The translations under genes were made by a program, and so were the position numbers. A DNA stretch of 64,000 nt, from the NCBI GenBank assembly GCA_020428315.1, contig JAGQNA010000001.1:1-64000 (forward strand). The letters run 5' to 3'. Positions 26,451-35,172 of this stretch are shown here, piece after piece. Every line of letters starts with the position of its first letter. The stretch's first letter is position 1. The DNA is from Candidatus Saccharimonadota bacterium (lineage in GTDB: Bacteria > Patescibacteriota > Saccharimonadia > Saccharimonadales > Saccharimonadaceae). The notes beneath the pieces are model-generated. The model searched no databases, was not told where the DNA came from, and was given only the letters and a program-made list of their open reading frames with translations.

Positions 26451-27550
26451 TAACTAACCTGTTGAGTGTAGACAATCACACGCTGCTTCATAGTAGAATT
26501 GTCTTTTGTCCAGTCACCTGTACAAGTAATAAAATTGGCACCCCGCAAAGCTTGTCCATAAGGCAACATAAACTTGTGCATATCCACTTTATCTTTATCT
26601 ACTGTTTGCTTGGCAACCACCTTGTAATCTATCTTCTTGCCATCGCCTCGTTCTATAGTTACCACGTCACCTTTTTCCAAATTACCAAGCTTACCAAAAG
26701 CACCAAACTTTGTAGCCCCACTTGAGTGTCCATCAATTGTAACCGCTCCAAGCTCACCCGGCTCAGAGCTTCCAGTATACCAACCAGTATCGAAAATATT
26801 ATTCGGTGCTTGCATGCTACTATCAGTATTTACGCCGACTGGGAGTATTCGAGCCTTTAAATCAACTTTATTTATATATAAGGCCCGTGGCTTACTTGGT
26901 GCAACTTGATAAGTCGACAAGGCATTTACTGGTAATGGCGTTTCATCACGCCCTTCACTTCGAGCCGCATGCTCACTACTAATATTCGGATTTGAGCCAG
27001 CCTTACCTATAGAGGTCGCCTGTGCAGTGGTCTGTCGATTTGTTAGCCAAGTGTCAACTGTCACATAACCAGTACTCACAAGCATAATTGCCACTAGAGT
27101 TGCAGTGATATTTCGGTAAGAAAATAGTTTTTGGAATAGATTACCACTAACCTTACTAGTTTGCGTTACCTGATGGTTACTTTGTCTAACTACTCGAGAT
27201 AGTAAGTCGGTTTGTTTTGCAGTTTTAGTTAGTTGATGACTAAGAGTGGTTCTAGTTTTTTGTTTCGTAATTACCGGCTTTGGTACTTTTCGAACCTGTT
27301 GCTGGCTAACTGAGGTTGATGGGTAAGATTTTAGATGAGAATTTGGATTACTAACTCGTTTAACGGGCTGCTTGGTATGTTCCTGTATGTTAATAGTTGT
27401 ATCTTTAGGTATACTCTGATAGGTAGTAGGAACTGATTTACCAATTGAATCATTAGCTTTACTGCCATCTCTACTAGGAATCTGTAGCTGACCACGTGAA
27501 TGACGTGGTCTAGCTAACAGATTATGTTTTATTGAAGTGGTGGTATCCAT
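26450..27550 (-). CDS. Sortase with long proline/threonine-rich cytoplasmic N-terminus
   Basis: 366 residues. A ~150-residue basic, Ser/Thr/Gln-rich N-terminal extension precedes one membrane helix (~152-170). The sortase domain follows with His275 (IDGHSSG), Cys343 (FITCTG) and Arg357 (KQRVIVY). The extension is far longer than in the other sortase (3455-4102). The PNTG-type surface protein is encoded by the next gene upstream, ~47 nt away. Likely the housekeeping or locus-specific sortase for TPNTG/VPNTG signals. Confidence 0.9.
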   Translation of the reverse strand: MDTTTSIKHNLLARPRHSRGQLQIPSRDGSKANDSIGKSVPTTYQSIPKDTTINIQEHTKQPVKRVSNPNSHLKSYPSTSVSQQQVRKVPKPVITKQKTRTTLSHQLTKTAKQTDLLSRVVRQSNHQVTQTSKVSGNLFQKLFSYRNITATLVAIMLVSTGYVTVDTWLTNRQTTAQATSIGKAGSNPNISSEHAARSEGRDETPLPVNALSTYQVAPSKPRALYINKVDLKARILPVGVNTDSSMQAPNNIFDTGWYTGSSEPGELGAVTIDGHSSGATKFGAFGKLGNLEKGDVVTIERGDGKKIDYKVVAKQTVDKDKVDMHKFMLPYGQALRGANFITCTGDWTKDNSTMKQRVIVYTQQVS

Positions 27551-27597
27551 AGTTTATTACGTAGTTTTATTTTTTATTTTATTTAAGACTAGTTTGT

Positions 27598-29151
27598 CTA
27601 TTTAGATACACGGCGAAGATACAGAAGACCAGCAACGGATATGACTCCCATTATTGCGACAAGAAGTGGGTTTGCTAATGTAGCAGCATGGAAACCAGTA
27701 TTCGGTGTTCCAGGAGCGACTGCATCATTGATTGCTGTTAGTACAAAATCATTTTTACCGGTGCCACCTTTATAGGTTACTACAAAGACTGCTTTACCTA
27801 GTGTAATCTTATCACCCTCTTTAACACCTTTAAAGGTACCCAGTATTGGACCTTTACCGGTGTTATTGATTAGAGTGAACTTATCACCCTTGGCAATCTT
27901 TCCACCCTTTAAGAAGGAAAGTTTAAGAGTAGCATCTGAGATGGACACGCTTTTCGCAACAATCTGATCATAGTTTTTCGAATCTAATATTTCAGCTTGA
28001 TAGATTGCACCATTATCTAATGTTAGATCATCTAGTACGGTAATCTTACCGGGACTATTACCTGGCGATACAGTACCTAGACCATATACATACAAACTAC
28101 CTACGGTCCCGGTTCCAGTTAATTTTCCACCTTCAGTTACTACTATATATTCTCGCTTACCACTCAAAATAGCAGTTTCATTATCGTAAACATAGACGTA
28201 AGACCCGGGTGTACTAATGCCAGTTTTTGAACCGGTAAGTTTTGTAGTTTTTACAGGATTAACCAACTTCTTGCCGTTAACGGTTAGTGAGGCATTTGGC
28301 GATGACATTGGATTCCTCTTAATAGTACCGCTACCTGATATTTTACCTGTAAATTTTACATTTGATGCACCGCTCATATAAACATTTACGTCTTCTGCGA
28401 GTGTAAGGTTACTAGAGATAGTAATCGACTTACCAGCCCATTTTTGACAGCTGTATGCTTTGTCGTATTTAGTACACGTATCATATACATTAAATGCTAC
28501 AGCCGCACCATTATTAACCGTAATTGGGTATGTGATATTTGAATCCAGCGTATACATTGTATTACCACTTATAGTAAGAGATGATATACCAGTTATACCA
28601 TTATCTCCTCCGAGTTCACCCATACTATCAATACTAGTTAAGTCGCCTGGTGTATTAAGTTTATTAAACATATTATAGTTCTTTAATGTCAGATTACCTG
28701 ATCCTTGCAACCCAGCCATTATCGATAGGTATATGTTAGAGTTTTCTGTCCGCTCAATTGATGCATTGTTTTGCAGTTTAACTACATTACCGGTTGTGTA
28801 ATACGAGTAGTAGTAGTCATTATTTGACACTGACTGATCTTTGCTAATTGTGATTTTTGAAAAAGAGATATTTAGATCGTTATTTATTGTTTCATCCTTA
28901 TCGCTACTTGCTTTTGCAACAGGACTTGCGGTATTAAATATCAACTCATCACCATCTTCAGGTATGGCATTTTCAGCCCAGTTTCCAGCAGTGCTAAATT
29001 TGCTGTCTTGCGCAGCCCCAGTCCAGGTTGCTTTACCGGTACTACTACCGGCATAAGCTGGTGTTGATGTTGATAATTGTGTTATTGCCACTAGCGTAAT
29101 CACAGATAAAACTGTAATCGATAGGCGACTTAATTGAGCCAGTACTCTCAT
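27598..29151 (-). CDS. Sortase-anchored beta-rich surface protein (TPNTG)
   Basis: 517 residues. A signal peptide lies at ~1-34, ending in the AYAG region. A long Ser/Thr/Gly/Asn-rich beta-repeat region includes SGKITV and ATWTGAAQDSKFSTAGNW-like stretches reminiscent of autotransporter passenger or adhesin beta-helices. The C-terminal sorting signal is TPNTG (~482-486), a hydrophobic helix and the basic end LRRVSK. Only three cysteines or so are present, all in the middle. Next to a sortase, it is a predicted wall-anchored protein of unknown ligand. A 10-bp tandem repeat (29227-29262) lies ~75 nt upstream of its start. Confidence 0.85.
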   Translation of the reverse strand: MRVLAQLSRLSITVLSVITLVAITQLSTSTPAYAGSSTGKATWTGAAQDSKFSTAGNWAENAIPEDGDELIFNTASPVAKASSDKDETINNDLNISFSKITISKDQSVSNNDYYYSYYTTGNVVKLQNNASIERTENSNIYLSIMAGLQGSGNLTLKNYNMFNKLNTPGDLTSIDSMGELGGDNGITGISSLTISGNTMYTLDSNITYPITVNNGAAVAFNVYDTCTKYDKAYSCQKWAGKSITISSNLTLAEDVNVYMSGASNVKFTGKISGSGTIKRNPMSSPNASLTVNGKKLVNPVKTTKLTGSKTGISTPGSYVYVYDNETAILSGKREYIVVTEGGKLTGTGTVGSLYVYGLGTVSPGNSPGKITVLDDLTLDNGAIYQAEILDSKNYDQIVAKSVSISDATLKLSFLKGGKIAKGDKFTLINNTGKGPILGTFKGVKEGDKITLGKAVFVVTYKGGTGKNDFVLTAINDAVAPGTPNTGFHAATLANPLLVAIMGVISVAGLLYLRRVSK

Positions 29152-29226
29152 TTTTTCTCCTTGTGTTTATATTATGTAACCGTTGTACCTGCTTAGTTTA
29201 TCATACTTAAGCATTAACGTAATTAG

Positions 29227-29262
29227 ATTATGTTGTATTATGTTGTATTATGTTGTATTATG
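29227..29262. repeat. 10-bp tandem repeat (3.6 copies) upstream of the surface-protein gene
   Basis: ATTATGTTGT is repeated head to tail at 29227, 29237 and 29247, with a partial copy at 29257. On the minus strand each unit contains CATAAT, close to a -10 hexamer. It sits between the surface-protein gene and khpB. Confidence 0.85.
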
Positions 29263-29281
29263 TACAATAATTATTTATATA

Positions 29282-29743
29282 TTATGAAGATTTTTGAGCA
29301 ATAATTATCTTCCGATCTCGCCCCTCACCCTCAGAAAACGTTTGGATATCATCATATTCAGACGCTACTTTGTGAACAATGCGACGATCAGCTGGGTTCA
29401 AACTTACCACATAACTATCGCCAGTTTGCCGAACTTGCTCTATCCAGCCACGAGCCTCGTTGGAAAGTTTTTCAGCCTTCTGCCTCTTATAGCCTGCGAT
29501 GTCGACATTGACTCGAACAATTGCCGCACCTTTATTCCTTAGTATCGTCGAAATAATGTACTGAATAGACCGCAACGTCTCGGCTCCGCGACCAATCAAG
29601 ACGCTATTTCTTTCAGTGCTTGGCACACTAAGCTCAATTACATCCTCTGATACATTAACATCTATATTTACATTTACCTCAAAAAAGGCTAGTAGATCCT
29701 CGAGGTATTTTTTTGCGAAATCAATTGATTCTTGCTGATTCAT
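29282..29743 (-). CDS. khpB: KH/R3H RNA-binding protein (KhpB/Jag)
   Basis: 153 residues. A KH domain carries the GxxG-like loop LIGRGAETLRSIQYI (~50-65). The R3H domain ends with the motif LNPADRRIVHKVASEYDDIQT (~113-133), where R-x-x-x-H is the hallmark. The N-terminal Jag-N domain seen in many Firmicutes is absent, giving a short form. It binds RNA with KhpA and affects cell elongation in streptococci. It overlaps yidC by 4 nt, the classic yidC-jag arrangement at origins. Confidence 0.92.
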   Translation of the reverse strand: MNQQESIDFAKKYLEDLLAFFEVNVNIDVNVSEDVIELSVPSTERNSVLIGRGAETLRSIQYIISTILRNKGAAIVRVNVDIAGYKRQKAEKLSNEARGWIEQVRQTGDSYVVSLNPADRRIVHKVASEYDDIQTFSEGEGRDRKIIIAQKSS

Positions 29744-30684
29744 TTCTTTCTCCTTTTCGTATCTTTCGCAGTTATACGGACCACTTCAGCCTGTTTAGCT
29801 TGTTTTTCACGAGCTTTTACGGTAGCTTTTTTATTTGTAGATTTATCAATACCCTGTTTTGTTATCTCCTCTAGCTCGTCTTGGTCTTGTCGCAATAAAT
29901 GAGCTTGTTGTGCGACAGCAACAATATTTGAAACCGTATAGTACAAGACTAATGCGCCAGGCAGGCTTATCATCACAAAAAACATTAGAATCGGTAGGAA
30001 TTTATTCATTTTTCGCATCATTACAGCATTCATCTCGGCTTGGTCAGGCTGTTTACCTTCAGCAGCCTCTGCCATTAAGTCACGAAAGCGTTTGGTTGAA
30101 TCTTGGTGTGGCATTGTTTGTTTTGACATTATATACTGAGTAATACCTGAGATAACTGCTAGTATTAAAATACTTATCTCTACTCCATTTTCGTGGATTG
30201 CATGTTGCGTTAAGTCAATAAAGCCTAGAAATGTTTCGTTAAAAGAATCCGGGTTCTCGATGATCTTCTGTATTGAACTAACATTTTCTAGAAAATCGTA
30301 GGTGAATTTAGAAATTTCATCTCGATGATAGGTAAAAATACGAATTACACTAAAAAGTGCAATAAATATCGGTACTTGTATTAATAGTATTCCAATTGGA
30401 CGGAATGGGTTTATTCCATTTCTTTTATATAACTCCATCTGCTCACGGGCAACCTGCTCACGATTCTTGCCGGCTCTCTTTTTTATCTTAACCAACTCTG
30501 GTTGAAGTTTGCGCATTGCCCTAGTCTGGTGAAGCATACTACGTGTTAATGGATACATTAAAAACCTAACTATTACTGTAAAGATAATAATAGAAACACC
30601 AAAATCACCACCAGGAATAATGGCATAAAGACTAATTAGCAGGTTAAATATTGGCTGTATTATTAGTACGTCGAAAAAGTTCAC
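29740..30684 (-). CDS. yidC: Membrane protein insertase YidC/Oxa1
   Basis: 314 residues from GTG 30684. Polytopic, with the conserved cytoplasmic segment SMLHQTRAMRKLQPELVKIKKR, the NPFRPIG and IQVPIFIALFSVI pattern, and a basic Lys-rich C-terminal tail (~280-314) that can contact ribosomes. There is no large N-terminal periplasmic domain, as in Gram-positive-type YidC. It inserts membrane proteins with or without SecYEG. Part of the rpmH-rnpA-yidC-khpB operon. Confidence 0.95.
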   Translation of the reverse strand: MNFFDVLIIQPIFNLLISLYAIIPGGDFGVSIIIFTVIVRFLMYPLTRSMLHQTRAMRKLQPELVKIKKRAGKNREQVAREQMELYKRNGINPFRPIGILLIQVPIFIALFSVIRIFTYHRDEISKFTYDFLENVSSIQKIIENPDSFNETFLGFIDLTQHAIHENGVEISILILAVISGITQYIMSKQTMPHQDSTKRFRDLMAEAAEGKQPDQAEMNAVMMRKMNKFLPILMFFVMISLPGALVLYYTVSNIVAVAQQAHLLRQDQDELEEITKQGIDKSTNKKATVKAREKQAKQAEVVRITAKDTKRRKK

Positions 30685-30728
30685 TCAGTACACTTTCCTA
30701 TCTTAAACTCTATATAGTATATCATTTT

Positions 30729-31082
30729 CTATCGATTTATATAGAGGTTGGCTTTCTTAAGTCCATTTTTTACCGATTCTAAAAGCTCAATATGGCTAAT
30801 AGTAGCTAGAATTGGTGAGTTTATTATTATAATAATATCGTAATTTGACCGTAAATATGGCAACTCTAGCCTAATTATTTCATATATTCGGCGCCTGATT
30901 AAGTTTCGTATTGTGGCTTTTTTAGAAATTTTCTTACTCACCACAATAGAGAATCTACTATTATTCCGACGTTTGTTTTCTACGTATTTAAAATTAAAAT
31001 CTTTAAAACGAATCGTCTTACCGTTTCGATAGGTATATTTCAATGACCCGTGACCATGAAACCGATTTATACTGGATAGCAT
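30729..31082 (-). CDS. rnpA: Ribonuclease P protein component
   Basis: 117 residues, the usual length. The family pattern is present: FSIVVSKKISKKATIRNLIRRRIYEIIR includes the RNR-type motif. It supports RNase P RNA in cutting tRNA 5' leaders. The ATG at 31082 lies 9 nt after the rpmH stop. Confidence 0.93.
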   Translation of the reverse strand: MLSSINRFHGHGSLKYTYRNGKTIRFKDFNFKYVENKRRNNSRFSIVVSKKISKKATIRNLIRRRIYEIIRLELPYLRSNYDIIIIINSPILATISHIELLESVKNGLKKANLYINR

Positions 31083-31091
31083 CTAGATTAA

Positions 31092-31229
31092 TTAGACAGT
31101 AATACGGGCACGACCCTTAATTCGTCGTCGCTTAATAACTGCACGTCCGGATTTGGTTGAAACGCGAGCTCTAAAGCCATGTGTCTTGGCACGATGGCGC
31201 TTGTGTGGTTGATGAGTTCTTTTTGGCAT
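31092..31229 (-). CDS. rpmH: Ribosomal protein bL34
   Basis: 45 residues, starting [20 protein letters not shown] and ending [15 protein letters not shown], the typical highly basic L34 pattern (T-H-G-F-R and the R-x-x-K-G-R end). It opens the minus-strand origin operon, divergent from dnaA. Confidence 0.96.
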   Translation of the reverse strand: MPKRTHQPHKRHRAKTHGFRARVSTKSGRAVIKRRRIKGRARITV

Positions 31230-31501
31230 AACTAAACACTGATTATACATCTGTTTAGCTTCTTATTCAAGGGGGTTTATTGAATTTTTAGAAACTATAT
31301 TTTATGAATAGTTTAGTTTTACACAAAAACAATCCACTTATCCACATGTTGTACGGTGTTGTTTTAGGCTTGTGGAAAACATCACCTCTGTTTTGGCTAC
31401 TACTAGTGTATAGTTTTCTAGGTTGTGGAAAAGCCAAAATTGAGTTACAATTTACTTTAAGTTGGCTATATATTCTTCATACTTAAGGGGGTTTTGAAGC
31501 T
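31230..31501. other. rpmH-dnaA intergenic region with DnaA boxes (candidate oriC, part 1)
   Basis: A perfect DnaA box TTATCCACA lies at 31338-31346. Box-like TGTGGAAAA (reverse orientation) occurs at 31371-31379 and 31424-31432. The sequence around 31255-31330 is AT-rich. Gene direction flips here (rpmH minus, dnaA plus), as at most bacterial origins. A G-rich AAGGGGG at ~31483-31489 lies just before the dnaA start. Confidence 0.7.
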
Positions 31502-32851
31502 GTGGATCAAGCAATCTGGCGAGGTGTTTTAGGTGAAATTGAAATCGATGTATCACGGGCTACTTTCGTAACTTGGTTTAAGAACACTGAGCTTGTAGAT
31601 AGTACTGATAATTCGTTAGTTGTCTCGGTTCCAAATGTTTTTGTTAAGCGCCAACTAGAGTCAAAGTTTAATAGTAAGATTCAGTCAATTATCCAAAACC
31701 ACACTGGTCAGTCTATTCCTGTTGAGTTTATCGTTAAGTCTTCAAAGAGAAGAGTTGTGTCACGAGATATTCAACCGTCCAATACAGAACCTAAGGATAG
31801 TACAACTCCTTCTACTGTTCCATCTTTGGATAGTAAGACTAATCTAAACCCTAGATATACGTTTGATAATTTTATAGTTGGGGGGAGTAACGATTTAGCT
31901 TACTCAGCGTGTCAAGCAGTAGCTGAAAATCCTGGAACCAAGTATAATCCTTTATTTTTATATGGCGGAGTTGGACTAGGAAAAACTCACTTAATACAAG
32001 CTGTTGGAAACGCTATAAAATTAAAAAATCCAAACTTAAAGGTCATCTATATTAGTTCTGAGACTTTTGTTAAGGAGTTTCTCGAAAGTATTCGTTTTAA
32101 GAAAAAGGGTTTTTCGGATAAGTATCGTAATATTGATGTATTGATTGTCGATGATATGCAGTTTATTGCTAATAAAGAGAAGACTCAGGAAGAGTTTTTT
32201 CATACTTTCAATGCGCTACATCAATCCAATAAGCAGATTATTATTAGCAGCGACAAACCACCAAAAAGCATCCCGACTTTAACTGAAAGATTAAGGAGTA
32301 GGTTCGAATGGGGTATGTCAATAGATATACAAATGCCTGATTTTGAAACTAGATGTGCTATTTTAGAATCAAAAGCAGATCAGTCTAATATTGAATTAGA
32401 TATTGAGACTGTTGAGTTTTTAGCAAATAGTGTAAAGACGAATATTCGTGAGCTTGAAGGTGTATTAAATCAAGTTTTGGCATTTTCAGAAATGCGTGGT
32501 GTAAGGCCAGATATATCAATTGCTGAGGGTTTTATACTGAATGCTAAAAAAACCAGACCGCAACATGTAACTAGTAAGCAGATTATTGATCGCACGGCTC
32601 GTTTTTTCCAACTCACACCTGTTGAGATCTGTAGCTCAAAACGATCAAAACATATCGTACTCCCTAGACAGGTTGCAATGTATTTATTGCGCAGCGAGCT
32701 TCATCTTAGTTTTCCAAAAATATCCCAGGAATTAGGTAGAAAAGATCATACAACAGCTATTCATTCGGTTGAAAAAATAGAAACGGCATTAAAGTTTGAT
32801 GTGTCGCTACGTGATCAAGTAGCTGAAATAAAAGAGTTGTTATATGTATAA
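31502..32851 (+). CDS. dnaA: Chromosomal replication initiator DnaA
   Basis: 449 residues from GTG 31502 with an AAGGGGG ribosome-binding-like site upstream. Domain I (~1-80) is followed by a short Ser/Thr/Pro-rich linker. The AAA+ core carries Walker A (GGVGLGKTH, ~154-162), Walker B (VLIVDDMQF) and sensor RLRSRFEWG. The C-terminal DNA-binding helices hold the signature GRKDHTTAIHSVEKI near residue 418. It opens oriC in the ATP form. The following gene is dnaN after a 259-bp gap that itself carries DnaA-box-like sites. Confidence 0.98.
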   Translation: MDQAIWRGVLGEIEIDVSRATFVTWFKNTELVDSTDNSLVVSVPNVFVKRQLESKFNSKIQSIIQNHTGQSIPVEFIVKSSKRRVVSRDIQPSNTEPKDSTTPSTVPSLDSKTNLNPRYTFDNFIVGGSNDLAYSACQAVAENPGTKYNPLFLYGGVGLGKTHLIQAVGNAIKLKNPNLKVIYISSETFVKEFLESIRFKKKGFSDKYRNIDVLIVDDMQFIANKEKTQEEFFHTFNALHQSNKQIIISSDKPPKSIPTLTERLRSRFEWGMSIDIQMPDFETRCAILESKADQSNIELDIETVEFLANSVKTNIRELEGVLNQVLAFSEMRGVRPDISIAEGFILNAKKTRPQHVTSKQIIDRTARFFQLTPVEICSSKRSKHIVLPRQVAMYLLRSELHLSFPKISQELGRKDHTTAIHSVEKIETALKFDVSLRDQVAEIKELLYV

Positions 32852-33110
32852 TAAATGTGGAAAAATTGTTTATTTAGTTGTGAAAAAGGTTTGGAAATTA
32901 TGTTTAAATGTAGTTAGCAGTTGTTTATTAATTATAGGTGTATGTGTTGATATGTGCACAAAATGGAGTATTACACTTTTTTTAAACATAAATTTACCCA
33001 AACTAATACACAGTAGTTTAGTTGCCGTTATATCTATTGTCTGTTATTTATCCCCATATTCCACAGAGCCTATATTAACTACTAAATATATAAGGATTTA
33101 ATAAATAGTT
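32852..33110. other. dnaA-dnaN intergenic region (candidate oriC, part 2)
   Basis: Box-like TGTGGAAAA lies at 32856-32864, TTATCCCCA at 33048-33056 and TATTCCACA at 33057-33065, within very AT-rich DNA. The 85-codon open frame that covers most of this gap has no ribosome-binding signal of its own and is not accepted as a gene. A bipartite origin flanking dnaA, as in several bacteria, is plausible. Confidence 0.6.
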
Positions 33111-34208
33111 ATGGAAATAGAAGTACTCCAAAATACATTTGCAAAAGCACTAGTCAACGCCAGCCGTTTAGCAAACCCAAAAGCTGACTTATCTACTATC
33201 GGTAATATTCTAATAAAAACCAATAAATCCGATATTGTCATAGAGTCAACAAACTTAGAAATTGCCAGTGTACAAAAAATCCCTGCAAAAATAATTAAAC
33301 AAGGATCTATAACTGCACCTGGAAAGTTAATTGCTGATTATATCAACAACCTACCTAATACAAAAATCACTTTAACAGTAAAAAATAACATAATCACTAT
33401 TAAATCAGACAAAAACACTTCAAATATACATGGTTACAGTGACGAAGATTACCCAGAAATACCACTTATTGATGACAATTATACCGCAAAACTTAATATT
33501 GATAAAAACAAATTAATCCAAGCAATTTCGCAAATAACACCGTGCGCCAGCCAAGACATTACTAGGCAGATATTAACAGGGGTCTTTATACATACAGTAG
33601 ATAAAGAAATCTATATGACAGCAACTGATGGATATAGGCTAGCAGAGAGAAAGAATATAGTTAAAAGTAATGATGAAATCGAAGCAATTATACCAGTATC
33701 AACCCTACAAGAGTTGGCATATAATATAAACGACGACATAAAAGAAGTCGAAATTACCCTCAATGATACACAAATACAATTTACAATAAACGAAAATATC
33801 ATCACAAGTAAACTTATAGATGGTACTTATCCAAACTATAAGCAATTAATTCCAAACAGTAACGATAAAAGTGCGGTAGTTAATCGTGATGAACTAATAA
33901 AGGCAGTGAAAATCTCAAGATTATTTACAAGAGACAGTGGTGGCGCAATAAACCTTTGTTTGGAAAATAACAAACTGATTATAAAATCGATCACTAGTGA
34001 ACTTGGAGAAAGTACTTCAGAAATTCCTGTCGAAGCACTTAGTAAAACTATAAACGTTACATTAAACTCAAAATACCTTAGTGATGCACTAAATACACTA
34101 AACACTACAAATATTAATATTGAATCATCTGGTAAATTGACACCCTTTATATTAAAACCAGAAAATGATAACACATATCAGTATATTATTATGCCGATTA
34201 AAAGCTAA
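33111..34208 (+). CDS. dnaN: DNA polymerase III beta sliding clamp
   Basis: 365 residues, the family length, with the three beta-clamp domains. Typical features include TDGYRLAERK in domain 2 and the C-terminal end YIIMPIK (usual form: LIMPMR-L). It tethers polymerase to DNA. No recF or gyrB follows; the next gene is convergent and overlaps its end by 4 nt. Confidence 0.97.
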   Translation: MEIEVLQNTFAKALVNASRLANPKADLSTIGNILIKTNKSDIVIESTNLEIASVQKIPAKIIKQGSITAPGKLIADYINNLPNTKITLTVKNNIITIKSDKNTSNIHGYSDEDYPEIPLIDDNYTAKLNIDKNKLIQAISQITPCASQDITRQILTGVFIHTVDKEIYMTATDGYRLAERKNIVKSNDEIEAIIPVSTLQELAYNINDDIKEVEITLNDTQIQFTINENIITSKLIDGTYPNYKQLIPNSNDKSAVVNRDELIKAVKISRLFTRDSGGAINLCLENNKLIIKSITSELGESTSEIPVEALSKTINVTLNSKYLSDALNTLNTTNINIESSGKLTPFILKPENDNTYQYIIMPIKS

Positions 34209-34717
34209 TTATATACGATATTAAATTTTTTGTGAAAAATAGCACCAGTATCGCTAGTAATATTAATGTCAATAAAATCTTCTATCTGATTTGAAGTTAT
34301 TTTGACAGTATGTATGTCACTGCCATTAATACCAAATTTAAATTCATAACCCCTAGAACCATCATCCTTAATAGGTGTTGATATATAAGAGTCTTTTACA
34401 AAACTAATCCCAGCATTGAAAAAACCCTTCTTATATAAGACATAGTTTATTATATAATCTTGAATATACGACATGTCATCAGCTGTAATACCAGCATCGT
34501 CGAGTGTATCGAATCCAGTAAGATATGGTAAATATGGATTCCCTTCCGTGTAGTTATATATCTGCCTATTTTCACCAGATAAACTATCAACACCAGGTTC
34601 TATTACTTTACTATTATCTCTGTTATTTATGTTTGAAAATACACCGAAACTCATAATAAACACAGTTAAAAATATTAATACAAAAAGAATAAACACCCTG
34701 TAATTAAACACTCTCAT
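34205..34717 (-). CDS. Hypothetical exported protein, secretion-locus end
   Basis: 170 residues with one membrane/signal helix (~8-30) and a mainly beta, Asp/Ser/Tyr-rich exterior part. No known motif is recognised. Its start overlaps the end of the next upstream gene by 14 nt, making it the last gene of the minus-strand secretion operon. By size and topology it could be a VirB8/TcpC-like subunit with the fold reduced, but the sequence does not show this clearly. Confidence 0.65.
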   Translation of the reverse strand: MRVFNYRVFILFVLIFLTVFIMSFGVFSNINNRDNSKVIEPGVDSLSGENRQIYNYTEGNPYLPYLTGFDTLDDAGITADDMSYIQDYIINYVLYKKGFFNAGISFVKDSYISTPIKDDGSRGYEFKFGINGSDIHTVKITSNQIEDFIDINITSDTGAIFHKKFNIVYN

Positions 34718-35171
34718 TATCTACCTGTATACTGTTAAAGTAATCATCGAGTAATTCATACGGAATACCCAATCCATCTGAGATATTCTGGTAAGTAAAA
34801 TACTTCTCAGGGTTAATAATAAAATTAATTTGTTCACTAGACTTGAATTTATTAGCGATTATCGGCTTAATAATATATAAACCCTCATCAATTTTAATCT
34901 CCACATTTACAATATACCACCAGCTACCATATCTTTTAATGGATTTAATCGATGATATATTGTGAATTTTCTTATCTTCCACAAGGTTACTGTTAACCTC
35001 ATTTAACCTATTAAGAAATTCAGTATTACTCGGAGTTGGTATTGCTTTAATGTGATTATATGGTGGGTTAAAGATACTTGATAACCACAAACCTAATAAT
35101 ATAGGAATTATTAATAAAACTACAACTAGTAAAATATTATTTTTCGTTGAAAAGTGTAACTCACTCAACAT
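34704..35171 (-). CDS. Hypothetical single-TM protein, VirB8/TcpC-like position
   Basis: 155 residues from ATG 35171 (MLSELHFSTK), 1 nt after the stop of the EEP-lysozyme protein; a longer frame would overlap that gene. One membrane helix lies at ~13-35, followed by an extracellular alpha/beta domain of ~120 residues. A small domain after one helix is the VirB8/TcpC topology and would be expected in a type IV secretion locus, but no diagnostic residues are seen, so the family is uncertain. Confidence 0.65.
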   Translation of the reverse strand: MLSELHFSTKNNILLVVVLLIIPILLGLWLSSIFNPPYNHIKAIPTPSNTEFLNRLNEVNSNLVEDKKIHNISSIKSIKRYGSWWYIVNVEIKIDEGLYIIKPIIANKFKSSEQINFIINPEKYFTYQNISDGLGIPYELLDDYFNSIQVDNESV

Positions 35172-35172
35172 A

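Noticed and set aside
29227-29262. Possible CRISPR repeats
   Set aside because: Units are only 10 bp, directly adjacent and without spacers; no cas genes in the window.
31304-31486. 60-codon ORF in the oriC region
   Set aside because: Covers the perfect DnaA box and has no ribosome-binding site; not protein-like.
32844-33101. 85-codon plus-strand ORF in the dnaA-dnaN gap
   Set aside because: It overlaps the dnaA end, has no ribosome-binding signal and covers DnaA-box-like sequence; the Val/Leu/Cys-rich translation looks like AT-rich noise.
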